Below, one piece after another: positions 26,666 to 35,530 of a stretch of 41,369 nucleotides of DNA. Both the position numbers and the translations under genes were made by a program. Numbering within the stretch: the stretch's first letter is position 1; each line of letters begins with the position of its first letter. The notes beneath the pieces are model-generated. The model made no database searches. It saw only the letters and a list, made by a program, of their open reading frames with translations, and was not told the DNA's origin. Location of the stretch: the NCBI GenBank assembly GCA_016872715.1, contig VGZD01000023.1:1-41369 (forward strand). Direction: 5' to 3'. This DNA comes from Planctomycetota bacterium. Lineage in GTDB: Bacteria > Planctomycetota > UBA1135 > GCA-002686595.

Positions 26666-27742
26666 GTGGTGAGACGTCTCCTGCGTTCGTTGCTGCCGCC
26701 CGCCGCCCGCGCCCGCGTGCGGCGCTGGCTCGACGTGCTCGACACGCAGTGGCACTCGCGCCTGCGCGGTTCCGCGATCCGCGCGCGCCTCGAGAGCCTG
26801 CGGCGCATCCCGCGCGGCCTGCACGTCGAGGGCACCAACATCTGCAACGCGCGCTGCGTGTTCTGCGCCTATCCGCAGATGGAGCGGCGCAAGCAGACCA
26901 TGCCGATGGCGGACTTCGAGCGCGTGGTCGCGCAGTACCTCGACATGGGCGGTCACCACGTCTCGCTGACGCCGATCGTCGGCGATCCGTTCGTCGACAA
27001 GCACCTGTTCGAGCGGCTCGACCACCTGATGGCGCAGGAGCGCGTCGCGGGCATCAGCTTCTACACCAACGCGATCCTGATGACGCCGGAGAAGTCCGAG
27101 CGCCTGCTCGCCTACGCCTCGAAGCTGCACGTGCACGTCTCCTGGGGCGGCTTCGACCGCCAGACGTGGAACACGATCATGGGTGTCGAGAAGTTCGAGG
27201 CCGCGCGCGACGGCGTGCTCGCGCTCCTCGAGCTCAAGCAGCGCACCGGCTCGCAGCTGCGTTTCACCCTCGCGCTGCGCTGCCCCGATTCCAACTGCAC
27301 GGGCGAGCTGTACGAGCGCCTCGACGCGTTCCGTCGCGCCGGTCTGGTGGAAATCGCGCCCATGGCCGACTACGACTCGTGGGCCGGCAAGATCGCGCCC
27401 GCCGCGCTCGAGGCGGTCGGCCTGCCGCCGCGCGAGATGCCCCACAAGCGCGGCGCCTGCGAGCTGCTCTTCACCAAGCCCGTGGTGCTCGCCGACGGCC
27501 GCGTCAACGCCTGCGCGTGTCGCGATGTCGAGGCGGAGCTGATCGTCGGCAACGTGAACGAAGAGCCGCTCGCCAAGATCTGGGCCGGCGAACGCATCAG
27601 CGCGCTGATCGAGCGCCACGAGCGCGGCGACTATCCCGAGGTGTGCCAGCGCTGCACCTACTTCGTCAGCGTCTACAACTCACGCCGCTCGCGCACCTTC
27701 GCCACCGACGGCAAGCTCGAGGGCAACTGGGCCGAGGACTAG
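26666..27742 (+). CDS. Radical SAM / SPASM domain protein (358 aa)
   Basis: The SAM-binding cluster motif CNARCVFC (60-67) follows IPRGLHVEGTNI. Later sections show a radical-SAM barrel (MGGHHVSLTPIVGDPF). A C-terminal SPASM-type set of cysteines follows (GACELLF, CACRD, and CQRCTYF near the end), which would hold a second iron-sulfur cluster. Such proteins modify peptides or other substrates. There is no precursor peptide or partner next to it, so the substrate cannot be named. I chose the GTG at 26666: the codons between 26627 and 26666 are unlike the genome's usage, and a TAGGAT box lies there. Its function could be related to sulfur because cysD follows, but that is only position. Confidence 0.9.
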   Translation: MVRRLLRSLLPPAARARVRRWLDVLDTQWHSRLRGSAIRARLESLRRIPRGLHVEGTNICNARCVFCAYPQMERRKQTMPMADFERVVAQYLDMGGHHVSLTPIVGDPFVDKHLFERLDHLMAQERVAGISFYTNAILMTPEKSERLLAYASKLHVHVSWGGFDRQTWNTIMGVEKFEAARDGVLALLELKQRTGSQLRFTLALRCPDSNCTGELYERLDAFRRAGLVEIAPMADYDSWAGKIAPAALEAVGLPPREMPHKRGACELLFTKPVVLADGRVNACACRDVEAELIVGNVNEEPLAKIWAGERISALIERHERGDYPEVCQRCTYFVSVYNSRRSRTFATDGKLEGNWAED

Positions 27743-27794
27743 CTTGGGAGCGCGAACTTTTTTCGGCGCGCGGGGCACGATCTCTCGGGCTTGG

Positions 27795-27824
27795 TTGCGT
27801 GTGAAACCTGCCAACCTCTAGCCT
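27795..27824 (+). promoter_or_regulatory. Candidate promoter of cysD
   Basis: TTGCGT, an 18-base spacer and TAGCCT lie about 110 bases before the cysD ATG. The leader contains a hairpin GCTCGG/CCGAGC at 27841-27858. No known riboswitch pattern was recognised in the leader. A run of six T residues follows the radical SAM gene but has no stem. Confidence 0.35.
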
Positions 27825-27931
27825 AGCGGCCTTGCTCGCGGCTCGGCGCGTCCCGAGCGGGGGGCCGATCAAGGGCCGACGCTCCGCCGACCGAAGTCCC
27901 AGCCCCCAGCAGCCTCCGCGAGCCCCGACCC

Positions 27932-28840
27932 ATGACGACCTTTCAGCTGACCCACCTCGAGGAGCTCGAGGCCGAGGCCATCGCGATCATCCGCGAGGTG
28001 GTGGCCCAGTTCGAGAAGCCCGTGATGCTGTTCTCGATCGGCAAGGACTCGATCGCGATGCTGCGCCTCGCCGAAAAGGCCTTCGCGCCCGGCAAGCTGC
28101 CGTTCCCGCTCTTGCACGTGAACACCACGTTCAAGTTCCAGGAGATGATCCGCTTCCGCGACGAGTTCGTCCAAAGCCGCGGGCACCAGCTGATCGAGTG
28201 GATCAATCAAGACGGCGTGAAGGCGGGCGTCACGCCCTTCAACGCCGGAACGCAGCGTTACACGCACGTGATGAAGACCGAGGCGCTCAAGCAGGCGCTC
28301 TCGCACTACGGCTTCGACGCGGCCTTCGGCGGCGCGCGCCGCGACGAGGAGAAGAGCCGCGCCAAGGAGCGCGTGTTCAGCTTCCGCGACCGCTTCCACC
28401 AGTGGGACCCCAAAAACCAGCGGCCCGAGCTGTGGAGCCTGTACAACGGGCAGGTCGCCAAGGGCGAGTCGATCCGCGTCTTCCCGCTCTCGAATTGGAC
28501 CGAGCTCGACGTCTGGCTCTACATCTACCGCGAGCAGATCCCCGTGATCCCGCTGTACTTCGCCAAGCGCCGTCCGGTGCTCGACCGCAACGGCACGTGG
28601 ATCATGCGCGACGACGAGCGCATGCCGCTCGAGCCCGGCGAGCAGCCGCAGATGCGTTCGGTGCGCTTCCGCACTCTGGGTTGCTACCCGCTGACGGGCG
28701 CGGTCGAGTCGCAGGCCACCAACCTGCGAGAAGTGCTCGAGGAAATGCTGCGCTCGCGCACCAGCGAACGCCAAGGTCGCGTGATCGACTACGACGAGGC
28801 GGGTTCGATGGAGCAGAAGAAGAAGGAGGGCTACTTCTGA
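27932..28840 (+). CDS. cysD: Sulfate adenylyltransferase small subunit CysD (302 aa)
   Basis: CysD joins ATP and sulfate to make adenosine phosphosulfate together with the CysN GTPase. The family sequence is clear: the PP-loop [53 protein letters not shown], and the C-terminal [20 protein letters not shown]. The length is standard at 302 residues. The stop overlaps the start of cysNC by one base (TGATG), giving translational coupling. This step begins assimilatory sulfate reduction or sulfation. Confidence 0.98.
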   Translation: MTTFQLTHLEELEAEAIAIIREVVAQFEKPVMLFSIGKDSIAMLRLAEKAFAPGKLPFPLLHVNTTFKFQEMIRFRDEFVQSRGHQLIEWINQDGVKAGVTPFNAGTQRYTHVMKTEALKQALSHYGFDAAFGGARRDEEKSRAKERVFSFRDRFHQWDPKNQRPELWSLYNGQVAKGESIRVFPLSNWTELDVWLYIYREQIPVIPLYFAKRRPVLDRNGTWIMRDDERMPLEPGEQPQMRSVRFRTLGCYPLTGAVESQATNLREVLEEMLRSRTSERQGRVIDYDEAGSMEQKKKEGYF

Positions 28841-30780
28841 TGCTGCACACAGAAGAGCTCGACCGCATCGGCATCGACGGCTGGCTCGAGAGCTACCAGC
28901 GCAAGGAACTGCTGCGCATCCTGACCTGCGGCTCCGTGGACGACGGCAAGTCGACCCTGATCGGGCGGCTCCTGCACGACTCCGCGGGCGTGTTCGAGGA
29001 CCAGCTCAAGGCGCTCAAGAAGGACACGACGCGCTACGGCACGACGGGCGAGGAGATCGACTTCGCGCTGTTGATGGACGGCCTGCAGGCCGAACGCGAG
29101 CAGGGCATCACGATCGACGTCGCCTACCGCTACTTCAGCACGCCACGGCGCAAGTTCATCGTCGCCGACACGCCCGGCCACGAGCAGTACACGCGCAACA
29201 TGGCGACCGGCGCCTCGACCGCCGACCTCTCGATCATCCTGATCGACGCGCGCAAGGGCGTGCTCGCGCAGACGCGCCGTCACGCTTTCATCTGCTCGCT
29301 GCTCGGCATCAAGCACGTCGTCATCGCGGTCAACAAGATGGACTTGGTCGAGTACTCGCAGGCGACCTTCGAGCAGATCCGGCGCGACTGCGCCGAGTTC
29401 CTCGCCCGCCTCTCGATCCCCGACGTGCACTTCATCCCGATGAGCGCGCGCCGCGGCGAAAACGTCGTCGGCCGCTCGACCACCATGCCGTGGTACCAAG
29501 GCGCGCCGCTGCTCGACTACCTCGAGACCGTGCACATCGCCGGCGACCGCAACTCGATCGACCTGCGCCTGCCGGTGCAGCTCGTGCTGCGCCCCAACCT
29601 CGACTTCCGCGGCTTCGCGGGCACGCTCGCCTCGGGCGTGCTGCGCCGCGGCGACGAGATCGTTGCGCTCCCCTCGGGCCGCCACGCCTTCGTCAAGCAG
29701 GTGTTCGTCTCCGGCGCCGAGCGCGAAGAGGCCGGGCCCGGCATGGCCGTCACGATCACGCTCGACCGTGAGATCGACATCAGCCGCGGCGATCTCATCG
29801 CACGCCCCAACAACGCGCCTCCGCTCGAGCACGCGGTCGAGGCGATGGTGGTGTGGATGAGCGAGGACGCCCTCGCTGCTGGCCGTTCGTACCTGATCAA
29901 GCAGAGCACGCTGATGGCGCCCGTCGCCGTCACGGACCTGCGTTACCGGATGAACGTCAACACGCTCAAGAGCGAAGAAGCCGCTCAGCTCTCGCTCAAC
30001 GAGATCGGCCGCATCCGGCTCGAGTGCGCCAAGCCGCTCTCCGCGGACCCCTACGCGCGCAACCGCCACACGGGCGCGTTCATCCTGATCGACCGCATGA
30101 GCAACGCGACGGTCGGCGCTGGCATGATCCTCGACCGCACCCCGGCCGAGCAGGCCATCGACCGCGAGCGCCGCTCGCGCGACGCGGGCACGAACCTCAC
30201 GCCGCACTCGGGCACCGTCAGCCCCGAGCAGCGCGCCGCGCGCATCGGTCAGCGGCCGTTCACGCTGTGGCTCACGGGCCTGCCGCGCTCCGGCAAGAGC
30301 TCGCTCGCCCATGCACTCGAGCACGCGCTGTTCGAGCGCGGCGTGCAGTCGGTCGTGCTCGACGGCGAGTCGCTGCGCAAGGGCCTCTCGTCCGACCTCG
30401 GCTTCTCGGCGCGCGACCGCGTCGAGCACGTGCGCCGCGCCGGCGAGCTCGCGAAGCTCCTCAACGACCACGGGCAGGTGGTGATCGCGGCCTTCGTGTC
30501 CCCCACCGCCGAGCAGCGCGAACGCGCGCGCGCTTCCATTGGGGCCGAGCGCTTCCTCGAGATTTTCTGCGACGCGCCGCTCGCCACCTGCGAGAGCCGC
30601 GACACCACCGGCTTCTACGCGCGGGCCCGCAAGGGCGAGATCGCGAACGTCACCGGCGTCGACACGCCCTACGAACCGCCCCGCGCACCGACGCTGCGGC
30701 TCGACACCGCCGCGACCTCGATCGAGGCCAACATCGCGCGCCTGCTCGAGCTGCTCTCGGCCCGCATGCTGCTGCGCTGA
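28840..30780 (+). CDS. cysNC: Bifunctional CysN GTPase / CysC APS kinase fusion (646 aa)
   Basis: The N-terminal part (about 1-440) is CysN, the GTPase that drives the CysD reaction, with GSVDDGKS (31-38), DTPGH (110-114) and VNKMD. The C-terminal part (about 465-646) is an APS kinase, which makes PAPS: its P-loop reads GLPRSGKSS (480-488) instead of the usual GLSGAGKST, followed by DGESLRKGLSSDLGF and the FYARARKGEIANVTGVDTPYEPP-like block. The P-loop keeps the GxxxxGKS core. The ATG overlaps the cysD stop by one base, and AAGGAGG lies upstream inside cysD. The fusion is known in other bacteria. PAPS could feed sulfate reduction or sulfotransferases; neither is in the window. Confidence 0.97.
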   Translation: MLHTEELDRIGIDGWLESYQRKELLRILTCGSVDDGKSTLIGRLLHDSAGVFEDQLKALKKDTTRYGTTGEEIDFALLMDGLQAEREQGITIDVAYRYFSTPRRKFIVADTPGHEQYTRNMATGASTADLSIILIDARKGVLAQTRRHAFICSLLGIKHVVIAVNKMDLVEYSQATFEQIRRDCAEFLARLSIPDVHFIPMSARRGENVVGRSTTMPWYQGAPLLDYLETVHIAGDRNSIDLRLPVQLVLRPNLDFRGFAGTLASGVLRRGDEIVALPSGRHAFVKQVFVSGAEREEAGPGMAVTITLDREIDISRGDLIARPNNAPPLEHAVEAMVVWMSEDALAAGRSYLIKQSTLMAPVAVTDLRYRMNVNTLKSEEAAQLSLNEIGRIRLECAKPLSADPYARNRHTGAFILIDRMSNATVGAGMILDRTPAEQAIDRERRSRDAGTNLTPHSGTVSPEQRAARIGQRPFTLWLTGLPRSGKSSLAHALEHALFERGVQSVVLDGESLRKGLSSDLGFSARDRVEHVRRAGELAKLLNDHGQVVIAAFVSPTAEQRERARASIGAERFLEIFCDAPLATCESRDTTGFYARARKGEIANVTGVDTPYEPPRAPTLRLDTAATSIEANIARLLELLSARMLLR

Positions 30781-30803
30781 CGGCGCGCTGACCGCAAGCG
30801 AGA

Positions 30804-30831
30804 GGCGCCGCATCGTGATCGATGCGGCGCC
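30804..30831. terminator. Bidirectional hairpin between cysNC and the TPR gene
   Basis: GGCGCCGCATC (30804-30814) and GATGCGGCGCC (30821-30831) form an 11-pair perfect stem with a six-base loop, extended by GAG/CTC after one mismatch. It sits between converging genes and no T-tract follows. Confidence 0.7.
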
Positions 30832-30842
30832 CCTCGCCCATG

Positions 30843-31850
30843 TCAATCGCTCCCAAGCCGTGCGAGCTCGGCTTCGGCGGCGATCGAGCCGAAGGCGTGC
30901 CACGACGGGCCGCGCGTGCACTCCTCGAACAGGCTGCGCGCGCGATCGAAGTCGAGGGAGAGCAGCGCGAAGTGGCCCGCGCCGAACAGGAACGTGGCGA
31001 AGTCGCTCGCATCTGGACCGGCGGAACGGGCGCGCGCGGCGAGCGCGTCGATGTCGGCGCCGTCGCGATGAGCGAGGCACAGCGCGTGGTACGAGTCGTA
31101 TTCGACGATCTGCATGTCGGCACGGATCGCGGCGGCCGCGGCGCGCGCATCGTCCTCGCGCCCGAGCCGACGCAGCGTGTTGCACAGCCACCACGTCGCG
31201 GAGCAGCGATTGTCGTCGTTCTTCGAGAGCTCGAGACAGCGCCGCCATGCGGGCTCCGCGCGTTCGAAGTCGCCTTGCAGGAAGCGCGCGAGGCCCAGGT
31301 GGTAGTGGATGTTGGACTGCAGCGTCTCGAGCAGGATTCCCGCCGCGTTGGGCTGGCCGTCGGGCTCGACGGTGTCGGGTTTGCCGCGCTCCAGCTCCGC
31401 GGCGCGCTCGAGATCGCGCGCGGCGAGCTCGAACTCGCGCACGGTGATCCAACGATGTCCGCGATGGCGCAGGAAGCGCGCGTCGTGCGGAAAGCGCTCG
31501 CTGCCCAGCGTGAACGTGTCGATCGCTTCCCGGAAGCGACCGAGGTAGCCGAACCGCCGCCCGACCCAGATCCACGCCTCGGGATCGTCGGGCCGCGCTT
31601 CGAGCTCGCGCTGCGCCGCCTCGAGTTGGCTCTCGCGCGTCGACTGCGCGAGCGCCGTGAGCGGAGGCGGATAGAGCGCGGTGCCGAGCAGCGAAGTGGC
31701 CTGCGCGAGGGCGCAAGCGGCGCGCGGCGCAGGGCATGCGCGTCCCTGTGCGTCGCACGCGCGCGCGCGTGAGTCCGCGTCGCTCGCGGCGGTCGATTGG
31801 CACGCGAATGCGCAGGCGAGTGAAGCGATGGCGAGGAACGTGCGCGGCAT
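30843..31850 (-). CDS. TPR-repeat exported protein, possible lipoprotein (335 aa)
   Basis: The N-terminus MPRTFLAIASLACAFACQST is a signal sequence with cysteines at 13 and 17, so acylation is possible, though neither has a perfect lipobox. Repeats with the TPR spacing run from about residue 80 to 320: AWIWVGRRFGYLGRFREAIDTF, LGLARFLQGDFERAEPAWRRC and FLFGAGHFALLSLDFDRARSLF are typical. TPR arrays mediate protein interactions. The ATG start has a perfect AAGGAGG site five bases upstream. It converges with cysNC and diverges from the DCC gene across 59 bases. Confidence 0.85.
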   Translation of the reverse strand: MPRTFLAIASLACAFACQSTAASDADSRARACDAQGRACPAPRAACALAQATSLLGTALYPPPLTALAQSTRESQLEAAQRELEARPDDPEAWIWVGRRFGYLGRFREAIDTFTLGSERFPHDARFLRHRGHRWITVREFELAARDLERAAELERGKPDTVEPDGQPNAAGILLETLQSNIHYHLGLARFLQGDFERAEPAWRRCLELSKNDDNRCSATWWLCNTLRRLGREDDARAAAAAIRADMQIVEYDSYHALCLAHRDGADIDALAARARSAGPDASDFATFLFGAGHFALLSLDFDRARSLFEECTRGPSWHAFGSIAAEAELARLGSD

Positions 31851-31871
31851 GGGGGCCTCCTTGCGTTCAGT

Positions 31872-31900
31872 TTGACTTCGCCGCGCCGCGCGCGCATCGT
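31872..31900 (+). promoter_or_regulatory. Candidate promoter of the DCC-family gene
   Basis: TTGACT (five of six of the -35 consensus), a 17-base spacer and CATCGT precede the GTG at 31910 by nine bases, so the transcript would be almost leaderless. No ribosome site is present. Confidence 0.45.
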
Positions 31901-31909
31901 CTGCGTGGC

Positions 31910-32839
31910 GTGAATCCCGCTTCTCTCCGCCCCGCGCCCGTCAACGGTTGGACCGGCGGCCAGTACAGCGTTCTGCGCGCGCTCTTCGGCCTCGCGCTCG
32001 CCGTCCGATTCTCGATCCACGCCCACGGCGCCCTACCGCTCGAAGCCGCGCTGCACCTCGCCGGACTGGGCTTCGCCGTCGCGTTCGCCCTCGGCTGGAG
32101 AGAACGTGCGAGCGCCTTCCTGCTCACGCCGACGCTGATCGCGGCGGGTTTTTTGGGCGGCGAGCGCGGGCCCGGACAGGTGCACTGGCTCGCGCTCGCC
32201 GTGCTGTTGCACCTCGCCCTTCCCCCGGCCCCCTTTCTCTCCCTCGACGCGCGCGGGCGCAGCGATCCGCGCGGCGACTGGGCGATGCCGAACTTCGTGC
32301 GCGCCCTCGCGCTCGCGGCCTGCGCCGGATCGCTCGCGACGTGGTGGCTCTCGCGCAGCGAGCCCCTGCTCGCGCCGCTTTTCTACGCCGCGCTCGCCAG
32401 CGATCCGGGCTGGCTCCCCGGCGTGCGAGCGAGCGGCCCCGAGCGCGTCTTCTATGACGGGAACTGCGGCCTGTGCCAGCACAGCGTGCGGTTCCTCCTG
32501 TCGGAGGATCGCTCGACCGAGCCGCTGCTCTTCGCGCCGCTCGGCGGCGAGCGTTTCGCGCGCGAGTTCCCCGATCGGAGCGCGCACGGATTCCCCGACA
32601 GCATGCTCGTGCGCACCGCGGAGGGTCGCACGCTCGTGCGCTCGGGCGTGGCGGTGCACCTCGGAGCTCGCCTCGGAGGCCTGTGGCGCGCGCTGGCCGC
32701 GCTCGCCGGCCTCCTGCCCGCCGCGTGGCTCGACCTCGGCTACTCCGCCGTCGCCCGCGTGCGCCGCCGAGTGTTCGCGACCTCCGACGAGGCGTGCGCG
32801 ATGCTGCCGCCTGACCTGCGCGATCGGTTCGAGGCCTGA
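31910..32839 (+). CDS. Membrane protein with DCC-family (DUF393) thiol-disulfide domain (309 aa)
   Basis: An N-terminal membrane region of about four to five helices (residues 10-175) precedes a DUF393 domain with VFYDGNCGLCQHSVRFLL, the DxxCxxC thiol motif, at about 183-200. The domain is related to thiol-disulfide oxidoreductases but is not biochemically defined. The fusion to a membrane region resembles HTTM-DUF393 proteins seen in some bacteria, an inference. I chose the GTG at 31910, nine bases after a -10-like box, because a longer start would overlap the TPR gene's promoter on the other strand. Confidence 0.85.
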   Translation: MNPASLRPAPVNGWTGGQYSVLRALFGLALAVRFSIHAHGALPLEAALHLAGLGFAVAFALGWRERASAFLLTPTLIAAGFLGGERGPGQVHWLALAVLLHLALPPAPFLSLDARGRSDPRGDWAMPNFVRALALAACAGSLATWWLSRSEPLLAPLFYAALASDPGWLPGVRASGPERVFYDGNCGLCQHSVRFLLSEDRSTEPLLFAPLGGERFAREFPDRSAHGFPDSMLVRTAEGRTLVRSGVAVHLGARLGGLWRALAALAGLLPAAWLDLGYSAVARVRRRVFATSDEACAMLPPDLRDRFEA

Positions 32840-32887
32840 GCACCCACGAACCGCGGCGAAAAAAGGCGCGAGGATTCGTCTCGGCGC

Positions 32888-32915
32888 TTGAACAGCTCGC
32901 GCTGTGGGGTCCAAT
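32888..32915 (+). promoter_or_regulatory. Candidate promoter of recQ
   Basis: TTGAAC, a 16-base spacer and TCCAAT lie upstream of recQ; each box matches four of six consensus bases. The -10 ends 13 bases before the ATG, and seven bases before an alternative in-frame TTG. No ribosome site is visible. Confidence 0.45.
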
Positions 32916-32928
32916 CGCCGCCTTGGCG

Positions 32929-34875
32929 ATGGGGATCGAGCTGCTCGAACGCGAGGAAGGCCTGGAGGCGCTGCGCGAAGTCGTCGCGCGCGTGTGGGGC
33001 TATTCCGAGTTCCGGCCGCTGCAGGCCGAGGCGATGCTCGCCAGCCTCGAGCGCCGCGACGCGCTCGTGGTGCTCGCCACCGGCGGCGGCAAGAGCCTGT
33101 GCTATCAAGCGCCCGCCCTCGTGCGCGAGGGACTGACGGTGGTCTTGAGTCCGCTGATCTCGCTGATGCAAGACCAGATCGCGGGGCTCGCCGAGAGCGG
33201 CGTGCAGGCGGCCATGCTGACGAGCGCGCAGGGGGCGAGCGAGAAGCGCGAGGTGTTCCAGCGTCTGCGCGCGGGAGCGCTCAAGCTGCTCTTCGTCTCG
33301 CCGGAGCGTTTCGTCGTGCCCGGTTTCATCGAGGAACTCGCGCAGCTCGGCCTCGCGACGCTGGTGGTCGACGAGGCGCACTGCATCAGCCACTGGGGCC
33401 ACGACTTCCGTCCTGAGTACCGTCGCATCGGCGAGTTGCGCGCGCTGCTGCCGAGCGTGCCGATCCAAGCCTTCACGGCGACCGCGACGCCGCAGGTGCG
33501 CGCCGACATCGTGCGCCAGCTCGGTCTGCGCGCGCCCGAGGAGCTCGTCGGCAGCTTCGACCGCGCCAACCTGACCTACCGCTTCCTGCCGCGCGCCGAC
33601 GAGGTCGAGCAGGTGCTCTCCGTCATCCGGCGCCATCCCAACGAAGCGGGCATCGTGTATTGCCTGCGCCGCACCGACGTCGACTCGCTCGCGCCCGAGC
33701 TCGCGCGCGCGGGCATTCGCTGCCTGCCCTACCACGCGGGCTTGAGCGCGCAGACGCGCGAGCACAACCAGTCGCGCTTCCTCGCCGAGGAAATCGAGGT
33801 GATCGTCGCCACGGTCGCGTTCGGCATGGGCATCGACCGGCCCGACGTGCGCTTCGTCGTGCACGCGGCGTTGCCGAAAGGCATCGAGCAATTCGCGCAG
33901 GAAACCGGCCGCGCGGGTCGCGATGGAAACCCGAGCGAGTGCGTGATGCTCTACAGCGGCGCCGACTACCACGGTTGGCGCAACCTGCAGGAACGCAGCC
34001 ACAGTGAGGCGCGCGCCGCGGGCGTCGAGATCGATCCAACGCAGGCCGCCGCCTCGCTTGCTCGGCTCTCGGAGATGTACGGCTTCGCGACCGCCGCGAC
34101 GTGCCGCCATCGCTTCCTCGTGCAGCACTTCGGGCAAGAGTGGAGCGGCGGCCCCAACTGCGGCGCGTGCGACGTGTGTCTGGGCGAGCTGCGCGCGGTC
34201 GCCGATGCGCAGCGCGTCGCGCAGATGATCCTCTCCTGTGTCGTGCGCTGTGAGCAGCGCTACGGCGCCGGTCATGTCACCGATGTCCTGCGCGGCGCCT
34301 CCACCGAGCGCATCCGCGCCGCAGGCCACGACCAACTCACGACCTTCGGCCTCCTGCGCGATCGCCACGCGCGCGAGATCCGCCACTGGATCGAGCAGCT
34401 CGTCGGCCTCGAACACCTGCGCGTCGCTCCCGGCCAGTACCCGACGCTCTCGCTCACGCGCTCGGGCGTCGAAGTGATGAAGGCCCAGCGCGAGGTGGCG
34501 CTCTACGACTTGCCGGTGCCGCCGCGCGCGCGGCGCGCCTGTGCGCCGCGCGTGGTCACGACGCGCCGCGGCAAGCTCACCTTCGAGGCCGACGGCGCGA
34601 ACCAAGGCCGCAGCGCCGTGACGAGCGATGGCGCCGAGATCGAAATCGCGGTCGACGCCACGCTGTTCGAGCGCCTGCGCAACCTGCGCCGCCGCCTCGC
34701 GCGCGAGCGCGGCGTGCCGCCCTACCTGATCTTCGGCGATCGCACCTTGCAGGAGCTCGCGGCGCTGCGCCCCACGACCCTCGACGAGCTGCGCGGCATC
34801 CGCGGCATCGGCCAGACCAAGCTCGCGGACTTGGGGCCGGCGTTCGTGGCCGAGATCGCCGCCTACCGCGCCTGA
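32929..34875 (+). CDS. recQ: ATP-dependent DNA helicase RecQ (648 aa)
   Basis: This is a 3'-5' DNA helicase in recombination and repair. The order is complete. The helicase core has ATGGGKSLCYQAPAL, DEAHCISHWGHDFRPEYRR, TATATP and QETGRAGRDG. The RecQ zinc-binding site has the cysteines CRH, and NCGACDVC. An RQC winged helix follows, and a C-terminal HRDC domain (about 570-645, LFERLRNLRRRLARERGVPPYLIF). The ATG at 32929 is used; a TTG six bases earlier is in frame. Upstream 34881-34894 after the stop is a short AGCGGCGCCGCT palindrome that might terminate the transcript. Confidence 0.97.
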   Translation: MGIELLEREEGLEALREVVARVWGYSEFRPLQAEAMLASLERRDALVVLATGGGKSLCYQAPALVREGLTVVLSPLISLMQDQIAGLAESGVQAAMLTSAQGASEKREVFQRLRAGALKLLFVSPERFVVPGFIEELAQLGLATLVVDEAHCISHWGHDFRPEYRRIGELRALLPSVPIQAFTATATPQVRADIVRQLGLRAPEELVGSFDRANLTYRFLPRADEVEQVLSVIRRHPNEAGIVYCLRRTDVDSLAPELARAGIRCLPYHAGLSAQTREHNQSRFLAEEIEVIVATVAFGMGIDRPDVRFVVHAALPKGIEQFAQETGRAGRDGNPSECVMLYSGADYHGWRNLQERSHSEARAAGVEIDPTQAAASLARLSEMYGFATAATCRHRFLVQHFGQEWSGGPNCGACDVCLGELRAVADAQRVAQMILSCVVRCEQRYGAGHVTDVLRGASTERIRAAGHDQLTTFGLLRDRHAREIRHWIEQLVGLEHLRVAPGQYPTLSLTRSGVEVMKAQREVALYDLPVPPRARRACAPRVVTTRRGKLTFEADGANQGRSAVTSDGAEIEIAVDATLFERLRNLRRRLARERGVPPYLIFGDRTLQELAALRPTTLDELRGIRGIGQTKLADLGPAFVAEIAAYRA

Positions 34876-34951
34876 CGAGCGAGCGGCGCCGCTTGCGACG
34901 ATCGAGCCTGCCCCACCGACGCTCCCGCGCGCCGCGAGCGCGGCTGCGGGC

Positions 34952-34980
34952 TTTCCTCCGGCCCTTCCCGCGGCGACAAT
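34952..34980 (+). promoter_or_regulatory. Candidate promoter of the molybdenum hydroxylase operon
   Basis: TTTCCT (weak), a 17-base spacer and GACAAT (four of six) end seven bases before the ATG at 34988, which would place the transcript start close to the start codon. No ribosome site. The rest of the gap (34876-34951) holds a 12-bp AGCGGCGCCGCT palindrome and nothing else recognised. Confidence 0.45.
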
Positions 34981-34987
34981 CCGCGCC

Positions 34988-35530
34988 ATGGGTGAGTACC
35001 AACTCGAGATCAACGGGGACTCGCACGACGTCTCCGCGCCGGACCACTGGACGCTGCTCGAGGTGCTGCGCTACCGCCTCGGCCTGACGGGCTCGAAGCA
35101 AGGCTGCGACAAGGGCGACTGCGGCGCGTGCACCGTGCTCGTCGACGGTCAGCCCGTGCTCGCGTGTCTGACGCTCGCGCGCGCGAGCGAAGGCCGCGCC
35201 ATCACGACCATCGAGGGCTTGATGCCCGCTCACCTGCGCGCCGGCGGCACGGGAGCCGATCCGCTGCAGCAGGCCTTCGATCGCTGCGGAGCGCTGCAGT
35301 GCGGCTTCTGCCAGAGCGGCATGATCCTCTCCGCGCGCGCCCTGCTCGAGCGCTGCCCGCGGCCTTCGCGCGAGGACATGCGCGACGCGCTGTCGGGCAA
35401 CCTGTGCCGTTGCACGGGCTACACCCAGATCTTCGAGGCGATCGAGTCCGCCGTGGCCGAGAAGCTCCACCTGCAACCCAACTTGCGCTCGTGGGAAGCC
35501 CAGCGCGCCGCGCAGGAGCCGTCGCGATGA
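34988..35530 (+). CDS. hcrC: Molybdenum hydroxylase [2Fe-2S] subunit, 4-hydroxybenzoyl-CoA reductase gamma-like (180 aa)
   Basis: The protein carries both [2Fe-2S] clusters of the xanthine oxidase family. The plant-type site is C40, C45, C48, C60 (GCDKGDCGACTVLVDG), and the second site is C105, C108, C140, C142 (CGFCQSG and CRCTG). It passes electrons between FAD and the molybdenum centre. The length is normal for the family. The stop overlaps the next start (ATGA). It is called hcrC-like because the FAD-subunit gene in the same operon has the extra iron-sulfur insertion; by itself it could be any family small subunit. Confidence 0.93.
   Translation: MGEYQLEINGDSHDVSAPDHWTLLEVLRYRLGLTGSKQGCDKGDCGACTVLVDGQPVLACLTLARASEGRAITTIEGLMPAHLRAGGTGADPLQQAFDRCGALQCGFCQSGMILSARALLERCPRPSREDMRDALSGNLCRCTGYTQIFEAIESAVAEKLHLQPNLRSWEAQRAAQEPSR

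Noticed and set aside
27743..27931. SAM or other sulfur-linked riboswitch in the cysD leader
   Set aside because: No conserved riboswitch core could be recognised, only a six-pair hairpin. A covariance-model search (Infernal against Rfam) would be decisive.
27832..28839. Open frame extending cysNC upstream through cysD (982-residue product)
   Set aside because: The extra residues are a shadow of cysD in another frame. The real start is the ATG overlapping the cysD stop, where CysN homology begins.
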